5,638 nucleotides of DNA from Flavobacterium sp. (GTDB lineage: Bacteria; Bacteroidota; Bacteroidia; Flavobacteriales; Flavobacteriaceae), in contig JAHRWO010000016.1 in NCBI GenBank assembly GCA_019105125.1, positions 1 to 5,638 on the forward strand. The letters are read 5' to 3'. Within the stretch, counting starts at the first letter, position 1. Each line of letters begins with the position of its first letter. Below the pieces are notes generated by a model. The model was not told where the DNA came from. It made no database searches and saw only the letters and a list, made by a program, of their open reading frames with translations. Shown here in pieces: positions 1 through 5,215 of the stretch. A program made the translations under genes and the position numbers.

Positions 1-123
1 TAATTCAGCTTTCATTAAGTTTACAATCAAGTAAATAAAAATGCAAAATTAGATAATTCCTTAATTAAACGATTGTGAGAAATCAACAACTTACAGTTGA
101 TTTTCCATTTTACCCTGCTTTCA

Positions 124-244
124 CAGCCCCGAAGGTTCAGCTTGCAACCTGTGTCTTGCTTTGAAAAAGCAAAAAATTCTTTGCCCTTGCGGGGCAAGGC
201 ACGGTTTGCACCCCGCGCCAGCAAGGGGCTGGGTCGTGTCGACC
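124..244. repeat. GC-rich multi-hairpin intergenic element
   Basis: This GC-rich island lies in AT-rich flanks. CAGCCCC (124-130) pairs with GGGGCTG (225-231) and encloses three smaller hairpins: AGGTT/AACCT (133-137 with 146-150), TTGCTTT/AAAGCAA with a 3-base loop (156-162 with 166-172), and TTGCCC/GGGCAA with a 5-base loop (181-186 with 192-197). A further hairpin, GGTCG-TGT-CGACC, follows at 232-244. An alternative pairing of GCGGGG (189-194) with CCCCGC (211-216) competes with the third hairpin. The element lies just downstream of the protease stop on the minus strand. It may be a dispersed palindromic repeat, a structured RNA or a transcript-end structure. I do not recognise the family. 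The only long frame across it (27-224, minus) looks like a by-product of the repeat. Confidence 0.45.
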
Positions 245-261
245 GCTCAGAGTCCTACTTA

Positions 262-1092
262 TTAGGGCATGTTTTTTTTATTATTAATAATTTCGTCAAT
301 TAAGTATGGATACCACACAAAATTTAATCCTAATTCTTCATTTCCTGCAGAAAGAATTCCTAACAATATTGGAGCAGCAGAATGAATTGACTGTCCATTT
401 TCAATAAGTATGTTATTAGGAGAATTTATAACAGGGCTACCACTTGTGCCTTTATGTAACCTTGCATCAATCAAAAAACACTCTCTGCCATTGAAATTTA
501 TTCCATATTCTGATGCTATCATAGCGTTTCTATATATTGGTAAATTGTTGGAAACGTCAGAATTTCCTAATGGATATCCAATAACAATAGCGTTTCCAAA
601 TGATTGGATATTTTTATCAAGAAGTTGAATGTCAGCAGAAAATGTGTTTATTTTTGATTTAATAAAATCATTATAGTTTGTTCCTAATAATGTTTTTTGA
701 GTGAGGGGTATTGCAACTATATCGCATTTCTTATTATAATAATCTGGGTGTTCAAGCCAAAGTCTTTTGCCATTGTTATCAAATAGCACAATTTCAATAA
801 TGTAATTATCTGATAGATTGTTTTTATCAGCATGAGTTTTTAGTTGTAGCTTATCTGGAAAATGAGATTTTAAGGAGTCAAGTACAACATGTCTATTTGT
901 TATTAAGTATTCTATATTTTTATTTTTATAGAAAAATCCAGAAGCAGTTCCAATGTTTTGACCATTTTTTTGTTCAATTACTTGAGTGACGGCATAATTT
1001 ACTTCGTTAATCTTATTCAGATTTCCATCTTGTGCAAAGGAAATCATTGAAAAAGAAAGAAATAAAACTAAAATATGAAATCTATTATTCAT
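262..1092 (-). CDS. Exported trypsin-like serine protease (S1-type fold)
   Basis: This 276-residue protein starts with a clear signal peptide (residues 1-20, hydrophobic FHILVLFLSFSMISFA, probable cleavage before Gln21), so it should act in the periplasm or beyond. The trypsin-like triad is visible: His68 in ITNRHVV, Asp124 in KKCDIVAIPL, and Ser217 in the nucleophile loop GTSGSP (215-220). The substrate-side strand IGYPLG (171-176) is also typical of this group. No PDZ or other accessory domain follows, so it is a stand-alone catalytic domain, and its substrate is unknown. The start at 1092 gives the signal peptide directly. Only 24 bases separate it from the left REP hairpin, and I see no obvious Shine-Dalgarno. 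Its promoter must therefore lie in or beyond the RAYT unit, or the gene is read through from upstream. Family assignment is confident; biological role is unknown. Confidence 0.9.
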   Translation of the reverse strand: MNNRFHILVLFLSFSMISFAQDGNLNKINEVNYAVTQVIEQKNGQNIGTASGFFYKNKNIEYLITNRHVVLDSLKSHFPDKLQLKTHADKNNLSDNYIIEIVLFDNNGKRLWLEHPDYYNKKCDIVAIPLTQKTLLGTNYNDFIKSKINTFSADIQLLDKNIQSFGNAIVIGYPLGNSDVSNNLPIYRNAMIASEYGINFNGRECFLIDARLHKGTSGSPVINSPNNILIENGQSIHSAAPILLGILSAGNEELGLNFVWYPYLIDEIINNKKNMP

Positions 1093-1116
1093 GATTTATG
1101 GTATTTTAAAATTTGC

Positions 1117-1146
1117 CCCCCGCTACCGCGCGATTGCATCGCGTGG
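1117..1146 (-). repeat. REP-like hairpin, copy 1 (inverted partner of 1767-1796)
   Basis: This 30-base element matches the reverse complement of 1767-1796 at 29 of 30 positions. Its core CGCGAT-TGC-ATCGCG folds into a hairpin with a 3-base loop, extended by further pairs to about 9 bp including one G-T wobble. A G-rich tail follows the hairpin on the minus strand. The junction reads GTAG in this copy. It begins two bases beyond the transposase stop codon (TAG at 1149-1151) and ends 24 bases before the protease start. It could act as a transposase-binding REP site and, as RNA, as an attenuating or stabilising hairpin between the two genes. Confidence 0.8.
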
Positions 1147-1148
1147 CA

Positions 1149-1715
1149 CTACTTAACAACAATAACATTCTCCAAAACTCCTTTTTCTCCCGCATAATCT
1201 GCTGCACTGCTGTATAAATAATCCTGTGCACTGAAAACCAATCCTTCTTCAACCGGATTATTGTGAATGTAATCAATTTTTTCATCGATAACTTTATTAC
1301 TCCACAATTCTATGGGATGGTTGTCATGTCGCCAGAATTGGTATTTATCTACATTCGAAGATTTATTGCCTGCTTTCAAAAATTGCTCCAGTAAAAATTC
1401 TTTTCTGCTCTCCCGTGGATTTTCAATAATTGCGTTAACAATCGCCTTACTGGTAAACCGTTTAAAATCTCCAATCAGTAACTCAGGTTTTTGCTCACCG
1501 GCACTTCTGAAAATTAAATGCACATGGTTTGTCATGATACACCATGCAAATATTTCCATCCCTTTTTTCTGTTGACAATAACGCAAACTGTCAATTAAAA
1601 TCGTTTTGTATTCGTTTCGTGTAAAAACATCAAGCCATTCTACTACCGCAAAGCTTATGAAATATACACCATCAGGATTCAGAAATTTGTAATTACGGCT
1701 CATGAAACAATGCAT
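1149..1715 (-). CDS. REP-associated tyrosine transposase (RAYT, Y1/IS200-like HUH family)
   Basis: This 188-residue single-strand DNA transposase belongs to the Y1 (IS200/IS605-like) superfamily. The HUH metal-binding motif is His64-Val-His66 in CIMTNHVHLIF. The segment DYIHNNPVEEGLV (148-160) is the conserved RAYT C-terminal motif, and Tyr149 aligns with the catalytic tyrosine of this group. The length fits the RAYT family, which is usually single-copy, immobile by itself and linked to REP palindromes. No IS200 left or right ends or TnpB are seen; instead, inverted REP-like hairpins flank it on both sides. Met1 (1715) and Met5 (1703, MSRNYKF) are both possible starts. The domain begins around residue 6, and a perfect 7-bp hairpin abuts Met1. 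By family knowledge it would cut and move the flanking REPs. It appears intact. Confidence 0.9.
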   Translation of the reverse strand: MHCFMSRNYKFLNPDGVYFISFAVVEWLDVFTRNEYKTILIDSLRYCQQKKGMEIFAWCIMTNHVHLIFRSAGEQKPELLIGDFKRFTSKAIVNAIIENPRESRKEFLLEQFLKAGNKSSNVDKYQFWRHDNHPIELWSNKVIDEKIDYIHNNPVEEGLVFSAQDYLYSSAADYAGEKGVLENVIVVK

Positions 1716-1733
1716 TTTCAGGAATGCCTGAAA
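1716..1733 (-). promoter_or_regulatory. Hairpin abutting the transposase start
   Basis: TTTCAGG-AATG-CCTGAAA is a perfect 7-bp inverted repeat with a 4-base loop, directly adjoining the Met1 codon (1713-1715) and 12 bases from the Met5 codon. As RNA it would fold where a ribosome must load, so it could limit translation. As DNA it could be an operator. Either role is inference; the pairing itself is seen in the sequence. Confidence 0.35.
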
Positions 1734-1766
1734 TTAGAAAATTCTTTTATAATTCCTGTTGATAAA

Positions 1767-1796
1767 CCACGCGATGCAATCGCGCGGGAGCGGGGG
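1767..1796 (+). repeat. REP-like hairpin, copy 2 (inverted partner of 1117-1146)
   Basis: This is the second copy of the 30-base repeat, in the opposite orientation. The hairpin core CGCGAT-GCA-ATCGCG is followed by a G-rich tail. The only difference from copy 1 is T to G at the hairpin/tail junction, so the tetranucleotide reads GGAG here and GTAG in copy 1. GTAG and GGAG are the two tetranucleotides known from REP elements, although there they are described 5' of the hairpin and here they lie 3' of it. It sits 51 bases upstream of the transposase start and 15 bases beyond the stop of the PLD-like gene, so it could also act as that gene's 3' hairpin. Confidence 0.8.
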
Positions 1797-1811
1797 TTTA
1801 TTTTTCTCACT

Positions 1812-2660
1812 TTAAAGCTTATATTTTTCCATCAATTTTTTACAAAAGTTAATTTCTTTCTCCGTAAATAACTTTTCAAATTTAGGTCTTGACACAAGGT
1901 ATTCTAAGGATAAATCAACTCTATGAGGTATTGGTTCTGCAAGTTTCTTGAAACCTGATTTCATTTCTCCTGAAGATATTTCATCGTGTAATATTCGTTT
2001 AATAAATTCAACACCTCCACCATCTAAATTCATTCTTTCAAGAATCATTTGGGAAATTGGAATTTTTAATGATAATGCTTCGTCAATTGATTTTCTTACG
2101 GCATCTTCCAATTCTTTTCGCAGTAATATCTCCTCTTCGTCAAGTTGGGCTAAAACGAAAGCGGTGTCTTTTCCTGTTTCCTTAAAGCTGTCTAAACAAT
2201 CTTTGCTATCAACAAAAACCGAAAGTTTCGAACAAAAGAAATTAAGTTTGGCTTGAAATTGTTTTAGCATTTTCTCATCATCGTAATTGTCTTTATCAAG
2301 GGACATAACAATTACATTTTCCTCATTTTTCCTTGCGTAGTATGTCCAGTTATATGACCCATTAATAATTGTCGAATTATCAATGACACAGAATTTGTGA
2401 TGTAAAAAATTATTAGTGGCAACAAAAAGTTTTCCTCCGTTCTTTATAAATCTATTAAGATTAGCTGTATTCTTAAAGTTCTCTTTTGAATCGCTAATGA
2501 CAACTTTCACTTCAATTCCAGCTTCGCTTTGTTGGTATAAAATCCTAATAATATCTTCATCAGTAAGCCAAGCAACGGCAACCATAATTTGACATTCAGC
2601 CGTTTTTAAATGCTCAATTATTTTGTCTTTTATATTGGTAAAAAAAACTTCTGACTTCAT
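1812..2660 (-). CDS. Phospholipase D-like protein with one HKD motif (probable nuclease)
   Basis: This 282-residue protein has no signal peptide and should be cytoplasmic. The N-terminal half (about 1-142) is a PLD-like domain. The catalytic HxKx4D motif is complete (His87-x-Lys89-x4-Asp94, in LHHKFCVID), followed by GSYNWT (101-106) and the acidic NEENV (112-116). One HKD motif per chain is the arrangement of the Nuc/PLD6 type, where two chains form one active site and the usual substrate is nucleic acid or a phosphodiester, so it probably works as a dimer. The C-terminal half (about 145-282) is charged and mostly helical, with a Glu/Lys-rich segment near 172-195, and matches no domain I recognise. 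It may supply specificity or partner binding. No Shine-Dalgarno precedes the start. A nuclease or defence role is plausible but unproven, and lipid hydrolysis is not excluded. Confidence 0.85.
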   Translation of the reverse strand: MKSEVFFTNIKDKIIEHLKTAECQIMVAVAWLTDEDIIRILYQQSEAGIEVKVVISDSKENFKNTANLNRFIKNGGKLFVATNNFLHHKFCVIDNSTIINGSYNWTYYARKNEENVIVMSLDKDNYDDEKMLKQFQAKLNFFCSKLSVFVDSKDCLDSFKETGKDTAFVLAQLDEEEILLRKELEDAVRKSIDEALSLKIPISQMILERMNLDGGGVEFIKRILHDEISSGEMKSGFKKLAEPIPHRVDLSLEYLVSRPKFEKLFTEKEINFCKKLMEKYKL

Positions 2661-2665
2661 TCGTT

Positions 2666-2854
2666 TAGTTTATTGCTATATGGTTTCATTCAATGAGGCA
2701 CAACGGTTGGTACATGTTGTCGGGGCGGATTTCGAAGAGCGTTCTTGTCCGCGAGGACTGAACTGCGAAACGAGAATCCGCAGTTGGCGTACCACCGAAC
2801 CCCGCCCTGCAATATGTACTGTGTTAGCAGCCTGTAGTTTATTCTTCATTCAAT
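2666..2854 (+). repeat. Two collinear short direct repeats flanking the palindromic element
   Basis: TAGTTTATT occurs at 2666-2674 and 2835-2843, and TTCATTCAAT at 2685-2694 and 2845-2854. The two words keep the same order on both sides of the palindrome. Only the space between them differs (10 bases on the left, 1 on the right). The right copy runs into the last codons of the UPF0489 gene. The pattern could be a target duplication, a past recombination scar or a duplicated gene end. Both words are AT-rich, so chance remains possible. Confidence 0.4.
2697..2832 (-). repeat. Long imperfect palindrome, attC-like in architecture
   Basis: This large folded GC-rich element lies between two genes. 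An arm at 2710-2720 (GTACATGTTGT) pairs with 2809-2819 (GCAATATGTAC) over 11 positions including two G-T wobbles. After an unpaired base it continues with GGGCGG (2723-2728) against CCGCCC (2802-2807). Outside the stem, AAC (2702-2704) faces GTT (2823-2825) across short unpaired spacers of 5 and 3 bases. Inside is a perfect AACTGCG/CGCAGTT hairpin (2761-2767 with 2779-2785). Paired outer AAC/GTT boxes, a spacer, an inner stem with extrahelical bases and a variable terminal structure is the attC plan. The outer boxes only partly match RYYYAAC/GTTRRRY, and no integrase is in view. It starts 13 bases beyond the UPF0489 stop. An unrelated mobile palindrome or structured RNA is an equal alternative. 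Confidence 0.5.
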
Positions 2855-3556
2855 TTTTATGTCATATCTAGCAAAATATTTTTGTATAAAGTTCACTGAA
2901 TTTTTCCAACTGCCGCAACAATCTGGACTTAGTGCAATTGTCAAAATATTTTTCTTGTCAGAAGCTAGTTTGAAAATATCATTAATGAGTCTTTTTATTG
3001 CGTTATCTGAAAAAAGGATAAAATAATTTGGATTACCACAAAAGAAGTAGTCAATATCTAAATTTATTATTAGTCTTTCATTTGATTCCGAAAAGCAGTC
3101 AAATAAATAATTGAATAAATTATACGAAGGGCAGTGTGTAATGTGCTTTTCTAATTCTGCCGGAATATCTCCTTGATTATGAGTGTAAAAAGCATATTCA
3201 GTTATTTGATTAGAGTAATAATGGTGAAAAATGGGAATATAATTATCCCATCTAAAAATCTTATATCGTTCAAATTCATTTTTCTGATATTCAATTTTAT
3301 CATATTCATCGAGACTTAAATTTTTAAGTCCATTTTTTATTGGACTTGTCCATTCCTTTATTTGATTTCCTAAGGTGTCAAAGTGTTTGTCAATATGAAT
3401 AATTATATACTTTTCTTGTTCGTCAATATGATTAGCCCAACACCAAGCCGCCATTCGATGGTTATCCATCAAATAGACGTTATCCTTTTTGTATAAAATG
3501 TCATTGTCAAAACAAAATGAACCATTTCTAGGATATTTATCTATTAATTTTTTCAT
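2846..3556 (-). CDS. UPF0489 family protein (arginase-like metal motifs)
   Basis: This 236-residue, probably cytoplasmic protein has no signal peptide or membrane segment. Recognisable UPF0489 landmarks in order are DNHRMAAW (31-38), IIHIDKHFD (52-60), INLDIDYFF (164-172) and ALSPDCCGSW (208-217). The DxHxD at 56-60 and DID at 167-169 resemble the metal-ligand motifs of the arginase/deacetylase fold (DAHxD and DxD), so a metal-dependent hydrolase is a reasonable inference. No substrate is established for the family, whose eukaryotic member is C5orf22. The length fits a single complete domain. It ends in TGA, 13 bases before the palindromic element, and the next gene starts beyond that element, so it may be a self-contained unit rather than part of an operon. 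Family call fairly firm; activity unknown. Confidence 0.8.
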   Translation of the reverse strand: MKKLIDKYPRNGSFCFDNDILYKKDNVYLMDNHRMAAWCWANHIDEQEKYIIIHIDKHFDTLGNQIKEWTSPIKNGLKNLSLDEYDKIEYQKNEFERYKIFRWDNYIPIFHHYYSNQITEYAFYTHNQGDIPAELEKHITHCPSYNLFNYLFDCFSESNERLIINLDIDYFFCGNPNYFILFSDNAIKRLINDIFKLASDKKNILTIALSPDCCGSWKNSVNFIQKYFARYDIKIE

Positions 3557-3615
3557 TAGTCAGTACAATAAGTGTTTTGAATTTGAGAAGTTTAGATTCA
3601 ATTTTTATATTAAAA

Positions 3616-3684
3616 CCAACAATCGTCAAAGACGGATTGGCTGTGATTAAACAGGGCGAAAACGCTTAAATACTAAGGTCGCCC
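3616..3684. other. Spacer with two small hairpins
   Basis: The 161-base gap between the SH3 gene and the UPF0489 gene contains no gene. CAATCGTC (3620-3627) pairs with GACGGATTG (3631-3639) around an AAA loop with one bulged base. GGGCGA (3654-3659) pairs perfectly with TCGCCC (3679-3684) across a 19-base loop. Neither is followed by a clean T-run, so a classical intrinsic terminator is not supported. The AAC/GTT boxes of the neighbouring palindromic spacer are not evident here. Confidence 0.35.
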
Positions 3685-3717
3685 CATTGCATTTGCACTT
3701 TTTTAGCAAGCGGTTTT

Positions 3718-5172
3718 TTATTCACCCCACCAAAAATCATAATTATTCCCATTAACAGGAATTGTAATTCTTATTTTATCTGCATTTTGATAAATAATAT
3801 TAATTTGACCAACTATTCGTTCTTCATTGTTTATTGTATTTAATTTTAAATAACCTTCATTCAATACATTTCTTATTTGATACTGCTGATTCTGATAATT
3901 GTTAATATTCTTTTGAGCGTTTTGTCTAGCCGCATATGCAGCACTTCCATTATATGATTTTGTATTGCTTTGTGTTGTCGATGTGCCATAAGTTGAAACA
4001 TTACCTTGAACACTACCATATGTATCGCCATAATAACCAGAAACACTACCATAGCTATTTGCATAACCAGAAGTAGTAGAGTTTGTAGAGGATGAAGAAT
4101 GTCCTGCTTGATTAGCAGCACTTGATTCACCAAATGCTACTAAAGCAGCATTCCATGCTTGTCTTCTATTTACTTTATTCATGTAATCCGCAGCCGACAT
4201 CACTTTCCCAATGGATTCTTTTCCATTATTTTGAAATAATGCGGTTATTTGGTCAGGATTAAAGTTAAAAGAATTGCCTGTCAAATTTTCGATAGCTACA
4301 TACGCAACATAATACTTTCCGTAGCTATTTTCTATTGATAGTTGCATTGTAACAGAAATACCATTGTGGACAAAGTACTGAAATGTTTTCCCATCCTTAA
4401 AATATGATTTACATTCTTTTCTTTGGTTAGAACTATTGTTCTCAGTTTTTTGAGATTGAGATGTATTAAAATATAATTCGCTTAAATATCCTATATCACC
4501 ATTATAATTTACTTTGTAGTAGCCATTTTCTTTCCCTAAGACTCTCACTGTTGTTCCTGCTGGTATCGTGTATAATATATCCCCAAGTGCATCTCCTTTA
4601 TTTTTAAATTTTCCTTCTAAACTTAGGGTCAAATTATTTGATTTTGAATCACTTTTAAACGAGTGAATTGATTCAATCGTTTCCATTCTTTCCATTGTTT
4701 CCATTCTTTCCATTCTTTCCGGTTCGTTTGACACTTTAATATTCACACCATAATAATTAAAACCAACACCGGTTAGATTTTCAATAATATCAATTTCTTT
4801 GCAAGTTTGAGGAATCGGTTGAAAATCCATGCTAAATTGAAGTGATTCATCAATTTGTTTTAAACTATGTTTTTCAGGACAGATTGGTATATTGATAGCT
4901 TTGATTAAAAAATATTTTTGTCCAGTCAAATTGTCCCGAATAAATAAATTGTCTCCAACGCAAATTGAGCTTTTGGAGGTTTTTGATTTATAATTAAAGT
5001 CTATTGTTGTTTTATCACTGTCAATATAAACACTTGTAATTTTACAGTTAGGCACCTCACTTTTTCTAACTGACGGATTTTCAATTTTTTGTCCCATTGC
5101 GCTCATTATAAAAATGGCGAGTGCACTAAAAACAACTATTTTTTTCATTTTGATATTTTTAAATGTTTGCAT
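3718..5172 (-). CDS. Exported bacterial-SH3 domain protein with repeat-rich segments
   Basis: This 484-residue protein begins with a signal peptide. The hydrophobic stretch VVFSALAIFIMSAMG (13-27) ends at a likely signal peptidase I site, AMG-Gln28, with no lipobox cysteine. Met9 (ATG at 5148, MKKIVVF) gives a more canonical signal and may be the true start. Residues about 30-148 form a beta-rich region of unknown family. Residues 152-169 are a six-unit triplet repeat (ERM, ERM, ETM, ERM, ETI, ESI). Residues about 190-236 match a bacterial SH3 domain (GDILYTIPAGTTVRVL, then YYKVNYNGDIGYL), a fold that usually binds peptidoglycan or peptide. A second globular region lies at about 252-345, a Ser/Thr/Gly/Tyr-rich low-complexity segment at about 354-410, and a final beta-rich part at about 431-484. 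A cell-envelope binding or structural role is likely. The specific function is unknown, and no enzyme motif is seen. Confidence 0.85.
   Translation of the reverse strand: MQTFKNIKMKKIVVFSALAIFIMSAMGQKIENPSVRKSEVPNCKITSVYIDSDKTTIDFNYKSKTSKSSICVGDNLFIRDNLTGQKYFLIKAINIPICPEKHSLKQIDESLQFSMDFQPIPQTCKEIDIIENLTGVGFNYYGVNIKVSNEPERMERMETMERMETIESIHSFKSDSKSNNLTLSLEGKFKNKGDALGDILYTIPAGTTVRVLGKENGYYKVNYNGDIGYLSELYFNTSQSQKTENNSSNQRKECKSYFKDGKTFQYFVHNGISVTMQLSIENSYGKYYVAYVAIENLTGNSFNFNPDQITALFQNNGKESIGKVMSAADYMNKVNRRQAWNAALVAFGESSAANQAGHSSSSTNSTTSGYANSYGSVSGYYGDTYGSVQGNVSTYGTSTTQSNTKSYNGSAAYAARQNAQKNINNYQNQQYQIRNVLNEGYLKLNTINNEERIVGQINIIYQNADKIRITIPVNGNNYDFWWGE
4666..4719 (-). repeat. 9-base minisatellite inside the SH3 gene (six units)
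   Basis: Six consecutive 9-base units, in frame, encode ERM-ERM-ETM-ERM-ETI-ESI (residues 152-169). On the minus strand the commonest unit is GAAAGAATG, with three identical copies, a GAAACAATG variant and two more diverged units. The unit is a multiple of three, so slippage would add or remove three residues without breaking the gene. It forms a charged linker between the N-terminal beta-rich region and the SH3 domain. Confidence 0.8.
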
Positions 5173-5193
5173 AATGTGTCATCTTCTTACTAT

Positions 5194-5203
5194 GGCTGCT
5201 AAC
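5194..5203 (-). repeat. Isolated GTTAGCAGCC end motif, as at 2823-2832
   Basis: GGCTGCTAAC on the plus strand is the exact inverse of GTTAGCAGCC, the right end of the palindromic element at 2823-2832. The bases that follow on the plus strand (AACGGTT, then ATGTT further on) also match the left end of that element (AACGGTT at 2702-2708). It therefore looks like a half-element or degenerate end located 21 bases upstream of the SH3 gene start. No partner half is found nearby. A weaker CCGCTAAC occurs at 5468-5475. Confidence 0.4.
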
Positions 5204-5215
5204 GGTTACAGCTAT

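Noticed and set aside
27..224. 65-residue minus-strand frame across the GC-rich hairpin element
   Set aside because: It is produced by the structured repeat and an AT-rich tail. It has no ribosome-binding site, an odd Arg/Cys/Lys composition and no domain character.
124..244. Possible tRNA, because of the cloverleaf-like pairing
   Set aside because: No anticodon-loop or T-loop consensus and no CCA-adjacent acceptor stem. The stem and loop sizes are wrong.
97..303. 68-residue plus-strand frame over the same element
   Set aside because: It overlaps both the hairpin element and the 3' end of the protease gene on the other strand. It has no start signal, and its composition follows the repeat.
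1117..1796. Full IS200/IS605 insertion sequence
   Set aside because: The flanks are symmetrical inverted REP hairpins rather than the asymmetric subterminal hairpins of IS200/IS605, and no TnpB is present. The transposase motifs fit the RAYT group.
1948..2256. 102-residue plus-strand frame opposite the PLD-like gene
   Set aside because: It is antisense to a gene with intact catalytic motifs. Its Ser-rich composition is the usual shadow of a Glu/Lys-rich coding strand.
1812..2660. Protease plus PLD-like nuclease as a two-gene intracellular defence system
   Set aside because: The protease has a clear secretion signal, so the two proteins should be in different compartments. No sensor or regulator gene accompanies them.
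2623..2871. 82-residue plus-strand frame across the palindromic element
   Set aside because: It spans the folded spacer and the ends of two minus-strand genes. It shows no domain, and the DNA structure explains the composition.
3654..3684. Intrinsic terminator of the SH3 gene
   Set aside because: The 6-bp stem has a 19-base loop, no T-run follows it on the minus strand, and it lies more than 30 bases beyond the stop.
3873..4133. 86-residue minus-strand frame inside the SH3 gene
   Set aside because: It is an alternate-frame reading of the Ser/Gly/Tyr low-complexity segment. The SH3 frame is continuous and coherent across it.
4666..4719. Possible CRISPR array
   Set aside because: The repeats are 9 bases long, contiguous and in frame within a gene, with no spacers.
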